The notes: generated by a model from the sequence alone, not told the origin. 7,596 nucleotides of DNA from UBA1151 sp963579925 (GCA_963579925.1 CAUZJA010000142.1:1-7596), one strand, 5' to 3'; numbered from the stretch's first letter, positions 1-6,485 are shown. A program made the numbers and translations.

Positions 1-1
1 G

Positions 2-1378
2 GCATCGACGGCTGAAGCTGTGGTTGCACGTGAAGATACCCAGGGTTCGCTGGATGCCATGTCAGGCGGCGTCTTCGTAGGCCGACACCGTGAGATGGAT
101 GCCCTGAAGGCGGCATTTGAAAAGACTCTCGGTGGTCACGGCAAGATGGCCGCTCTGGTGGGCGAGCCGGGCATCGGTAAGACTCGTACAGCGCAGGAAC
201 TTGCCACCTACGCCAGTATGCGAGGTGGGCAGGTGCTGTGGGGGCGCTGCTATGAAGGGGGTGGTGCGCCGCCATATTACCCATGGGTTCAGGCCATCCG
301 CAGCTATGTCACGGAAAAAGATGCCGATGATGTTCGACGCGAAATGGGCAGCCATGCGTCGGTGATTGCAGAGATAGTTCCAGACGTGAAAGAGCGGCTA
401 CCAGATCTTCCGGCTCCACCGCTGATTGATGATCCTGAATCGGCTCGGTTCAGGCTTTTCGATGGGATCGCCACGTTCCTGAAGACTGCATCTGATGCAC
501 AACCAATCGTCCTCATGTTGGAAGACTTGCACTGGTCGGACAAGCCCTCGCTGTTGCTGCTGGAGTTCGTGGCGCGTGAGTTGGGCAACTCCCGGCTGAT
601 GATCGTTGGCAACTACCGCGACATGGAACTGAATCGGCGACATCCACTGTCGATCACGCTGGGGGAGCTAAGTCGTGAGCGTCTGTTTGACCGTGTGCTG
701 CTACGAGGGCTGCAGAAGCACGATGTGCGGCGATTCATTGAAGTTGACGCGGGGATAGACCCACCAGATGCCCTGGTAGATGCCGTGCATACCCAGACGG
801 AAGGCAACCCTTTATTCGTCACGGAAACGGTGCGATTGCTGATTCAGGAAGACGATATAACTTCTGGAACTCAGGCTGGTGGCGGCACATCGTCGTGGGA
901 AATTCGCATCCCGGAGGGCGTGCGAGAGGTCATAGGCCGCAGGCTGGATCGGCTCTCAGAGCGCTGTAACGAAGTGCTGACCACAGCTTCGGTAGTCGGT
1001 AGGCAGTTCCGGTTCGATGTGCTGATGATGCTTGTGGACGATGCGTCAGAGAACATGCTTCTAGATGTGCTCGACGAAGCGCTCGAGGCACGCATCGTGG
1101 AAGAGGTGGGTTCAGAAGTAGGTCTCTATCAATTCGCGCACGCACTAATTCAGGAGACGCTCAGCTCAGAACTGTCCGCCAATCGCACCGTCAGATTGCA
1201 CGGGCGGATTGCTGAGGCGTTGGAACAGCATTACGGGGATGATGCAGAGGCTCATGGTGAGGAGTTGGTAGCGCACTTCGATCAGGCACAGATCCTGCTA
1301 GGCCCGGAGCGACTGATCAAGTACTGCGTTAGTGCTGGCAACGCGGCGTGGGGTCAGTTTGCCTATGAAGAGTCCTAG
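2..1378 (+). CDS. AAA/STAND ATPase domain segment, left-truncated by window, ends at premature TAG
   Basis: This segment carries the nucleotide-binding part of the regulator. Numbering from the in-window GTG at position 20, FVGRHREMDALK (about 19-30) opens the domain. Walker A is GEPGIGKT (48-55) and Walker B is VLMLEDLHWSD (164-174). GNYRD (197-201) is in a sensor-like position, and EGNPLFVTE (261-269) is a strong family hallmark. IPEGVREVIGRRLDRLSERC then marks the winged-helix-like linker, and YQFAHALIQETL follows. The GTG at 20 is not a convincing start: codons before it (reading ASTAEAVVAR) stay open to the window edge. The segment stops in the middle of a helical repeat, FAYEES, where relatives continue with a residue such as Ala or Leu. 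This supports a nonsense change rather than a natural end. If translated alone, it would be an ATPase domain without its repeat sensor half. Confidence 0.85.
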   Translation, partial: ASTAEAVVAREDTQGSLDAMSGGVFVGRHREMDALKAAFEKTLGGHGKMAALVGEPGIGKTRTAQELATYASMRGGQVLWGRCYEGGGAPPYYPWVQAIRSYVTEKDADDVRREMGSHASVIAEIVPDVKERLPDLPAPPLIDDPESARFRLFDGIATFLKTASDAQPIVLMLEDLHWSDKPSLLLLEFVARELGNSRLMIVGNYRDMELNRRHPLSITLGELSRERLFDRVLLRGLQKHDVRRFIEVDAGIDPPDALVDAVHTQTEGNPLFVTETVRLLIQEDDITSGTQAGGGTSSWEIRIPEGVREVIGRRLDRLSERCNEVLTTASVVGRQFRFDVLMMLVDDASENMLLDVLDEALEARIVEEVGSEVGLYQFAHALIQETLSSELSANRTVRLHGRIAEALEQHYGDDAEAHGEELVAHFDQAQILLGPERLIKYCVSAGNAAWGQFAYEES

Positions 1379-1750
1379 AAATATTTCCTGATCGCTCACG
1401 AAGCCGCGACCGAGCTTGAGCCTGGGGAAATGCTGGCGGATGTAAAAATCGGCCGAGCCAAATCAGGCTGGCTCGAGCCCAGTCTGACATCGCAAGAAAC
1501 TTGGGACATAATGGTCGCCAGTTTTGAGATGTATCTCGCTGCAGGTCAACCAGAAAAGGCGCTGGGTGCGATCGGTTTTGAAGTCGGAATTAGCGCAGCT
1601 TTGAAAGGCGTAATAGCGCCGCTGGAGCGTGCGTTGGGCATACCTGAACCGGGATCAATCGAGCAGGCATGGATTAAACTTGGTACGCGATCGCGAGGCA
1701 CTCTCAGCTTCTCGATATTGAGGGGGCTCGGTTACTACTCGGTGAAGTAG
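1379..1750 (+). pseudogene. Middle fragment of the same regulator (helical/TPR part)
   Basis: This stretch continues the upstream frame directly after the TAG and reads KYFLIAHEAATELEPGEML, then IGRAKSGWLEPS, SQETWDIMVASFEMYLAAG and ALGIPEPGSIEQAWIKLGT. These match the helical segment that follows the ATPase domain in this family (an RAQ...EAWD...AFDYYAEAGD-like pattern, from memory). An ATG at 1430 lies within this homology and is not a natural gene start. From about 1685 the frame turns into non-family sequence (RSRGTLSFSILRGLGYYSVK) and ends at TAG 1748-1750, which is expected after a frameshift. The sequence around the inferred shift contains the perfect palindrome CGCGATCGCG (1686-1695). 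Confidence 0.7.
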
Positions 1751-2796
1751 TCGAAACCGCAAGAATTCATGCAGTTCGCCAACTCGAAGGGCGAGCGCTT
1801 GTTCACCTCAGTCAGTTGGATTTTGCGCGGGGACAGTTCAGGCTTGCCGTCGAGCACGGTACAGAAGCCGTCAATATAGCAATGGCAGTAGGCGACGGCG
1901 TCACCATGGGTAGAATTTGGTTCGTCTCGGCGAGCCAATCGGCACTCGGTGATCTGAGCGAGGCAATGACGATGCTTGCGTCCGCGGCTTCAAGAACAGA
2001 TGGGCGAAGTCTGGGGTCTCAACGCAATGTAATCACGGCCACGGGGTTGGTGTTGGCAACGGCGCAGGGTCTCTCTGAAGACGAACTTCCTGAGTTGTTG
2101 GCTTGCGGCGTAGAGGATGAATATGCGGAACTCTTCGAGTTTTGGTTGGCGATGCGTTTCGGGACCCTGGAGGATCCAATAGGACAATTATCACAACATA
2201 CAGATCTGATCGATGGAGGCATGGTCTCGAGTCTTTTCTTTTCCTTGATATATTTGGATCTCATTTCCGGAGTGGGCCAGGCCGAGGTTCACGACGCGCG
2301 CCTTGAGAAGATGCAAGCAGACTACGCAAAGGTGATGGTGTCGATAACGGCGTTCCCATCATTGGGCGTTGAATCCAGAAATCTCTCCGCTGCGCACGCA
2401 TGGCGAACGAAGAACTCAGGCATCGCTTCAAGCCTGCTCGAATCCCATTCGGTTGGGGACGATAGCCCATTTGCTCCACGGATCAGCAGTTCAAATCAAC
2501 ACACAGTAGGATTGCTCAAACTTCTCGTTGGGGATGAAAGTGGCTTCGAGGCTCTTGAGAATGCCATCTCAGATTGCCGAAAAGCGGGAGCGAAATTGGA
2601 GCTCCTGCGGACCCTCGCTAACTACTCCGAGGCACTCATTGAGCGAGATAACCCCGGCGATCGCGACAAGGCCACCCGGCTACAAGTCGAAGCTATCGCA
2701 ATCGCCACCACGTTGGGCATGAAGCCGATGCTGGAGCGCGTGCTGGCGCAGATTATTGGCCGCACACCACGATTGTGTGGGACTGGCGCGCTGTAG
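1678..2796 (+). pseudogene. C-terminal TPR-like fragment of the same regulator
   Basis: This frame opens after TAA at 1675-1677. Family-like sequence begins at once: IARHSQLLDIEGARLLL, then GEVVETARIH, then LEGRALVHLSQLDFARGQF. TPR-like helix pairs follow, including FRLAVEHGTEAVNIAMAVGD, GDLSEAMTMLASAAS and, near the end, LELLRTLANYSEAL. The TTG at 1816 is the first convenient start-like codon but sits inside a repeat, so I treat the piece as a remnant continuing the segment to its left. It ends at TAG 2794-2796 shortly after the usual family C-terminus (TLGMKPMLERVLAQ), with a short extension IIGRTPRLCGTGAL. Such repeat arrays normally serve as protein-binding or ligand-sensing arms of STAND ATPases. 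No start with a ribosome binding site was found that would make it an independent gene. Confidence 0.7.
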
Positions 2797-2806
2797 CGAG
2801 TACCAG

Positions 2807-2886
2807 ATCATCGCCATATTCCCGCTGAGCGGTTGAGGGAGTAACTATCGGACGCATGCGGAGAGATCGGTTGGTATCATCGCCAT
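2807..2886 (+). repeat. 11-bp direct repeat flanking a short spacer
   Basis: ATCATCGCCAT occurs at 2807-2817 and again at 2876-2886, in the spacer after the broken regulator. The match extends by two more bases after one mismatch. Function is unknown and chance is possible. The second copy overlaps the ATG of the small reading frame that starts at 2885. Confidence 0.35.
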
Positions 2887-3016
2887 GTTGCTGGGCTCAC
2901 TCGCCGCCGTTGTATTCCACATAGCGGGTGCTCACAGTATGCTTTCGATGAATGCGATGGATTATATCGTATTCGACGTGATGATTGACCAAGTTATACC
3001 GGACATTGATTTGTAA
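2885..3016 (+). CDS. Possible 43-residue membrane peptide upstream of the DUF488 pair
   Basis: An ATG at 2885 opens a 43-codon frame ending at TAA 3014-3016. The last A of that stop is the first base of the next gene's ATG, a TAATG junction typical of translational coupling. The N-terminus MLLGSLAAVVFHIAGA is hydrophobic enough for one membrane segment, and the tail is acidic (DYIVFDVMIDQVIPDIDL). Against it: there is no good ribosome binding site at the right distance (the nearest purine run, CGGAGAG near 2859-2865, is about 19 bases away), the frame is short, and I recognise no family. It could equally be a remnant of a larger gene or a chance frame. The lack of an obvious Shine-Dalgarno sequence before the downstream DUF488 gene makes coupling a little more attractive. 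Confidence 0.25.
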   Translation: MLLGSLAAVVFHIAGAHSMLSMNAMDYIVFDVMIDQVIPDIDL

Positions 3017-3615
3017 TGACCCAGGATAATTCGCTCTTAGTCTTCACCATCGGGCACTCTTCTCATGCCAAAGATCGATTCATTGAATTGGTTGGCCAAC
3101 ACGGAATAGAAGAGATCATCGATACGCGCACAACTCCCCGTTCGGGATATGCCCCACATTTCAACGCTGAACCACTTTCGGCAATCCTTGAATCGGCCGG
3201 GGTCGACTATGAATTTATGGGCGGCCCACTTGGCGGCAAGCCGCACAGCACGCAGTTCTACGATGACGACGGCTTCGTTCTATATGGAAAAATAGCCGCT
3301 ACTCCTGAATTTGAAAATGCGATTGAAACGCTGATTTCAAAGGCGAAACGCAAGACTATCGCTGTGATGTGTGGCGAAGAAGATCCAACAAGTTGCCACC
3401 GAAGATTGCTCGTCGGTCGAGTGCTTGGAGATCACGGTGCGAGCGTCATTCATATCAGGGGCGATGGATCGACCGTGAGCGAGGCAGATCTGGTTAAATC
3501 CGAATCTCCTCCATCACCACAAATTGCCATGTTCGAGTCGGATGAAGAGGATGAATGGAAATCTACACAATCGGATTCACAAAGAAAACGGCATCCGAGT
3601 TCTTCGGCGCACTGA
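3016..3615 (+). CDS. DUF488 family protein, first of a tandem pair
   Basis: This 199-residue protein belongs to the DUF488 family (Pfam DUF488), whose biochemical role is not established. The family signatures are visible in order: FTIGHSSHAKDRFIELV (10-26), DTRTTPRSGYAPHF (36-49), where most relatives read DVR..P.S, GGPLGGKP (69-76), and the cysteine/histidine motif CGEEDPTSCHRR (119-130). Conserved Asp, Cys, His and Arg of this kind suggest a catalytic or ligand pocket; that is inference. The domain ends near residue 150. A linker follows, then an acidic patch (FESDEEDE, 173-180) and a basic, serine-rich tail (KSTQSDSQRKRHPSSSAH). The tail is encoded by the region shared with the next gene. 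The ATG at 3016 is supported by the usual short lead before TIGHS. No clear Shine-Dalgarno precedes it. Sampled rows are A+T-richer than the gltD-nadE side. Confidence 0.88.
   Translation: MTQDNSLLVFTIGHSSHAKDRFIELVGQHGIEEIIDTRTTPRSGYAPHFNAEPLSAILESAGVDYEFMGGPLGGKPHSTQFYDDDGFVLYGKIAATPEFENAIETLISKAKRKTIAVMCGEEDPTSCHRRLLVGRVLGDHGASVIHIRGDGSTVSEADLVKSESPPSPQIAMFESDEEDEWKSTQSDSQRKRHPSSSAH
3544..3550 (+). promoter_or_regulatory. Ribosome binding site of the second DUF488 gene
   Basis: The purine run GAAGAGG ends four bases before the ATG at 3555. It lies inside the coding sequence of the first DUF488 gene, where it also encodes part of that protein's acidic patch. It supports the 3555 start and hence the long overlap between the two genes. 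Confidence 0.55.
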
Positions 3616-3992
3616 GTGATGCCGCAATACAGACGCTGATAGATGTGCGTTTGAACAACAAGTCCCAACTTGCCGGTTTCACGAAGCAGGCAGACTTGGA
3701 GTATTTCCTCTCAAAGATATGCGGAATTAGATATCAGCATGAGCTATCACTGGCTCCGTCAGATGAGATGCTCAAGGCCTACCGGGCTAAGAAGATTGAC
3801 TGGCCTGAATACGCGAGGGAATATTCAAATCTGCTAATATCACGCTCCATTGAAAATCAATTGAGCAGATCTGACTTCCAGGACCGTACGGTTCTTCTCT
3901 GCTCAGAGTGTGAGCCAGATCAATGTCACCGCCGTTTGGCCGCCGAGCATCTTTCAGACGCCTGGGAGCCGCTCAAGATAACCCACCTCTAG
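3555..3992 (+). CDS. DUF488 family protein, second of a tandem pair
   Basis: This 145-residue protein is a compact, canonical DUF488 member that differs from its neighbour. It has YTIGFTKKTASEFFGAL (4-20), DVRLNNKSQLAGF (30-42), YFLSKICGIRYQHELSLAPS (50-69), IDWPEYAREY (81-90) and the closing motif LLCSECEPDQCHRRLAAEHL (114-133). The end, WEPLKITHL, is also typical, so the TAG at 3990-3992 is its natural stop. The start at 3555 is fixed by the domain, because the first conserved strand begins at residue 2. The gene therefore overlaps the first DUF488 gene by 61 bases in another frame, and the ribosome binding site lies within the upstream gene. The two DUF488 proteins share little beyond the family motifs, so this is an old pair rather than a recent duplication. 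They may act as a heteromer; that is inference. Confidence 0.9.
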   Translation: MEIYTIGFTKKTASEFFGALSDAAIQTLIDVRLNNKSQLAGFTKQADLEYFLSKICGIRYQHELSLAPSDEMLKAYRAKKIDWPEYAREYSNLLISRSIENQLSRSDFQDRTVLLCSECEPDQCHRRLAAEHLSDAWEPLKITHL

Positions 3993-4009
3993 AGACCATC
4001 GAAATCCTG

Positions 4010-4093
4010 ATGACTCATCTGACACGGATGAGTAAGGGAATAATCTGTGCAGCAGGAATTTCAAGAGTTGGCGATCATGTCAGGCCGCTGTAG
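4010..4093 (+). pseudogene. N-terminal fragment of the conserved hypothetical gene, cut off by in-frame TAG
   Basis: An ATG at 4010, within TGATGA 18 bases after the second DUF488 stop, opens a frame in phase with the frame that runs to 4693. It encodes 27 residues containing MSKGIICAAGISRVGDHVRPL in part. The stretch ICAAGISRVGDHVRPL resembles the opening of dual-OB-like hypothetical proteins (ICVAGID....WIRPV, from memory). TAG at 4091-4093 then ends it, and the same frame continues as RGKNIDLRYLSRFGGPL, which fits the next part of that family. A second possible start is ATG 4028. Neither has a good Shine-Dalgarno sequence. I read this as the true N-terminus of the downstream protein, separated by one nonsense codon. 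Confidence 0.55.
4013..4033 (+). other. Perfect 7-bp hairpin over the candidate starts of the third module gene
   Basis: ACTCATC (4013-4019) pairs exactly with GATGAGT (4027-4033) around a 7-base loop, and a T-G pair could extend the stem inward. It begins 21 bases after the second DUF488 stop and buries ATG 4028 in the 3' arm. ATG 4010 lies just 5' of it. No T-run follows, so it is a poor intrinsic terminator. It could reduce translation of the downstream gene or stabilise the upstream message. Confidence 0.4.
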
Positions 4094-4141
4094 AGAGGCA
4101 AAAACATTGACCTCCGCTATCTTTCTCGTTTTGGCGGGCCG

Positions 4142-4693
4142 TTGTCTATAGGTGTGGTGGTGCGCATTCCCGTTGGTTATGAAAAGCCGAGTTCGCCACA
4201 CGTAGAAGATTACGTATTCGACACAGAGTCAGTTAGCGTGGCTCAGCAGGTTGAGGCAAGTCGGTTCGTAGGGGTGCTGTCCGCATGGGCGAGTGAAACT
4301 CCAACGGCCGCACTGGGACCCGCGCTAAACAAAATTAGCCCGGAATCCCACGGGATTACCGAGAGCAACGGCGAACGTTCGTTGAGTTATCTCTCAGGGA
4401 TTCATGGCGCTGAAATATTTATTCGGACAAGTAGGACCGGTAATCCGAGGCCAAGACTTAAGTTCACGAGCGATGGTCTTCCATACGATCTTTCCATCAC
4501 GGATTGCCGGGCGTATCTTAATGACTTATCCAATCCAGACGAGAAGAAGATCGAATGGCTTGGGGACATGATCGCCAAGGAGGATTTTATCCTGGCGATC
4601 GGTCTGTCACGCGCGATGGATGGAGTCCACTGGCTCCAGATCAACGGCATCTATCCCGTCAGTGATCCGTACTGGGCGGAAGCACCTCAGTAA
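4142..4693 (+). CDS. Conserved hypothetical protein, possible dual-OB-like; main open part of an interrupted gene
   Basis: The open part encodes 183 residues from TTG 4142. Recognisable blocks, extending upstream of that codon, are DLRYLSRFGGPL, HVEDYVFD, SITDCRAYLNDLSNPDEKK, FILAIGLSRAM and HWLQINGIYPVSDPYW. From memory, these blocks recur in the same order in uncharacterised proteins of about 230 residues that resemble dual-OB-domain proteins. This is a resemblance, not a proven assignment. TTG 4142 is an unlikely start, because family sequence precedes it in frame back to TAG 4091-4093 and beyond it to ATG 4010. An ATT at 4106, seven bases after AGAGG (4094-4098), could in principle start a shortened protein. 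No signal peptide or membrane segment is visible. The full gene would be 4010-4693. It follows the DUF488 pair closely and ends 8 bases from the convergent nadE stop. OB-type folds often bind nucleic acid, but that role is inference here. Confidence 0.65.
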   Translation: MSIGVVVRIPVGYEKPSSPHVEDYVFDTESVSVAQQVEASRFVGVLSAWASETPTAALGPALNKISPESHGITESNGERSLSYLSGIHGAEIFIRTSRTGNPRPRLKFTSDGLPYDLSITDCRAYLNDLSNPDEKKIEWLGDMIAKEDFILAIGLSRAMDGVHWLQINGIYPVSDPYWAEAPQ

Positions 4694-4701
4694 TTCGACT
4701 G

Positions 4702-6480
4702 CTACCCCCGATAGCGGTTCGCGATTGGTAGGCGGCGGTCGCGGCCGAAGGCTAGTTCTGTGATTTTTACCCCGGGTGGGGATTGGCGGCGTTTGTATTC
4801 ATTGATGTCTATGAGATGAATCATGCGGCGGACTGTGGCCTCGTCTGCGCTATCGCCAGACTCCGAGCTTTCCATGGCGATGATTTCGACAGGGGAGAGG
4901 CGCTTTTCAACGTATCGCTCGATGATGCGGTCAAGGACCGGGTAGGGCGGGAGGCTGTCTTCGTCGAGCTGGTCGGGCCGTAGTTCTGCGCTGGGTGGTT
5001 TATCGATTACGGCCTGCGGGATAGGCGCTTCGAGCGTGTATACGAGAGCCGAGCCGGGAACCGTTCTGTTGCGGTAATCACAGACCCGGTAGACAAGCGT
5101 TTTGGGCACGTCCTTAAGCACCGCGAATCCGCCGGCCATGTCGCCGTAAAGGGTGGCGTATCCGGTGGCCATTTCAGATTTGTTTCCGGTAGTCAGCACA
5201 ATCCAGTTGAACTTGTTGGAGAAGGACATCATCGCCACGCCGCGGATGCGCGCCTGGACATTTTCTTCGGCCGTATTTGGATCAGTTCCGGCGAACTGCT
5301 CGCTGACCATCTCTTCGAATGCACGATGCGCTAGCTCGATTGGAATCGTCCACATTTTGATCCCAAGACGGTCTGCCAGATCCTGTGAATCAGACACAGA
5401 GCCTTCCGATGAGTAGCGCGATGGCATACCGACCCCAACGACGTTCTCAGCGCCGATCGCATCAACGGCAACTGCTGCGGTGAGCGTGGAGTCGATACCG
5501 CCAGAGAGCGCGATGAGCACGCGTGAGAACCCAGTCTTGGCGAGGTAGTCTCGAGTCCCAACGACGAGCGCGTTGTAGACCTCGGCCTCCACACTGAGCG
5601 CCGGGGCGATCTGGGAAGTTATCTCAGGCTTTGACTCGTTGAGATCGATAGAGCCGGGGACGAAAACCGCGCTTCCTACTTCAGCAAGACGATCGATATC
5701 TAGTTCTTGACGCTCTTCTCCATCTTTTGAACTCGCATCAAGATCCAGGTCGACGATGAGCAACTCTTCTTCGAATTGCTTCGCACGCGCAATCACCGAG
5801 CCGTCAGGGCCAAACACAGCGCTGCCGCCATCAAACACCAGCTCGTCTTGGCCGCCAACCTGGTTCACGTAGACGGCGTACGCACCGTTGCGCTTTGCCA
5901 GATCAGAAACCAGCTTGCGCCGGGTTTCGAGCTTTCCGACCCAGTATGGCGAAGAGTTGATGTTGATGATCACTTCAGCGCCGGCGGCGCACTGGACCTC
6001 AGCCGGGCCAACGTCCGTCCACACGTCCTCGCAGACGTTAATGCCTAACTTGATTCCTGCGATATCAAATACAGGGCATGTGTTGCCGGACTTGAAATAT
6101 CGCTCTTCGTCGAACACCCCGTAGTTGGGCAGAATGATCTTGTCGTAGACGTGCCGAATTTCGCCCTGAGAGATTAACGCTGCGGAGTTGTTTATTGCAT
6201 CACTACCGTTGGGGTCACGGCCAACAAACCCGATCACCGCTGCGGACGATGTCACCTGCGCTGCGATCTTCTCCAGCGCTGCGAGTTGATCACGCACGAA
6301 GTCTGAGCGCAGTAGCAGATCTTCCGGCGGATAGCCGGTGACCGTCAGTTCAGGGAACGCGACGATGTCCGCGCCAGCCTGACGTGCATCGTCCAGCGCT
6401 TTGAGGATTAGCGCTGAGTTGCCATCAAGATCGCCAATGGTTGTGTTGATCTGGGCCAGTCCGACCCTTAGATGACGCAT
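4702..6480 (-). CDS. nadE: Glutamine-dependent NAD+ synthetase
   Basis: NadE makes NAD+ from deamido-NAD+ with ATP, using ammonia released from glutamine; it is the last step of cytosolic NAD synthesis. The 592-residue protein has the two-domain layout of the glutamine-hydrolysing class. An N-terminal nitrilase-type glutaminase (about 1-250) carries the catalytic triad: Glu44 in PELTVTGY, Lys114 in YDKIILPNYGVFDE and Cys150 in NVCEDVW. The C-terminal synthetase (about 300-592) has the PP-loop SGGIDS (326-331), TGNKSE (431-436), YGDMAGGFAVLKDVPK (445-460) and the usual ending FGRDRRLPIANRYRG. It appears full length and undamaged. ATG at 6480 is preceded by AGGA at proper spacing and begins right at the first strand of the nitrilase fold. 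gltD lies 22 bases upstream on the same strand, so the two are probably co-transcribed. The stop is TAG, showing that TAG terminates a housekeeping gene in this genome. Confidence 0.97.
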   Translation of the reverse strand: MRHLRVGLAQINTTIGDLDGNSALILKALDDARQAGADIVAFPELTVTGYPPEDLLLRSDFVRDQLAALEKIAAQVTSSAAVIGFVGRDPNGSDAINNSAALISQGEIRHVYDKIILPNYGVFDEERYFKSGNTCPVFDIAGIKLGINVCEDVWTDVGPAEVQCAAGAEVIININSSPYWVGKLETRRKLVSDLAKRNGAYAVYVNQVGGQDELVFDGGSAVFGPDGSVIARAKQFEEELLIVDLDLDASSKDGEERQELDIDRLAEVGSAVFVPGSIDLNESKPEITSQIAPALSVEAEVYNALVVGTRDYLAKTGFSRVLIALSGGIDSTLTAAVAVDAIGAENVVGVGMPSRYSSEGSVSDSQDLADRLGIKMWTIPIELAHRAFEEMVSEQFAGTDPNTAEENVQARIRGVAMMSFSNKFNWIVLTTGNKSEMATGYATLYGDMAGGFAVLKDVPKTLVYRVCDYRNRTVPGSALVYTLEAPIPQAVIDKPPSAELRPDQLDEDSLPPYPVLDRIIERYVEKRLSPVEIIAMESSESGDSADEATVRRMIHLIDINEYKRRQSPPGVKITELAFGRDRRLPIANRYRG

Positions 6481-6485
6481 CCTGT

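Larger units (their letters stand above)
2..2796 (+). pseudogene. Interrupted AAA ATPase / TPR signal-transduction regulator (5' partial)
   Basis: Three adjacent open segments together make one long protein of the STAND-like ATPase family found fused to cyclase, LuxR or SARP domains: a P-loop ATPase domain, a helical linker, then a TPR-like C-terminal half. The first two segments share a reading frame and are separated only by TAG at 1376-1378. The second and third are in different frames that overlap at 1678-1747. Family continuity across both breaks is clear: FAYEES before the TAG is followed by KYFLIAHEAA, and AWIKLGT before the shift is followed by IARHSQLLDIEGARLL. The reading frame is open to base 2, so an N-terminal output or DNA-binding domain may lie outside the window. 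The C-terminus (TTLGMKPMLERVLAQ) looks complete. Two independent lesions suggest a decaying gene; errors in the assembly are the alternative. Confidence 0.8.

Noticed and set aside
2986..3010. TTGACC and TTATAC-like boxes before the DUF488 pair
   Set aside because: The two boxes are only a few bases apart instead of about 17, so they do not form a standard promoter.
3990..4010. Readthrough of the second DUF488 stop to the TGA at 4008
   Set aside because: WEPLKITHL is the usual family end, and the added residues would be few and unlike the family.
4142..4144. TTG as natural start of the third module gene
   Set aside because: Family-like sequence continues in frame upstream (DLRYLSRFGGP) and across the TAG to ATG 4010, so this start is an artefact of the nonsense codon.
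4697..4719. 8-bp stem with a 7-base loop between the convergent stops, possible bidirectional terminator
   Set aside because: Two of eight pairs are G-T, no T-run follows on either strand, and it lies mostly within the nadE coding end. It is too weak to call.
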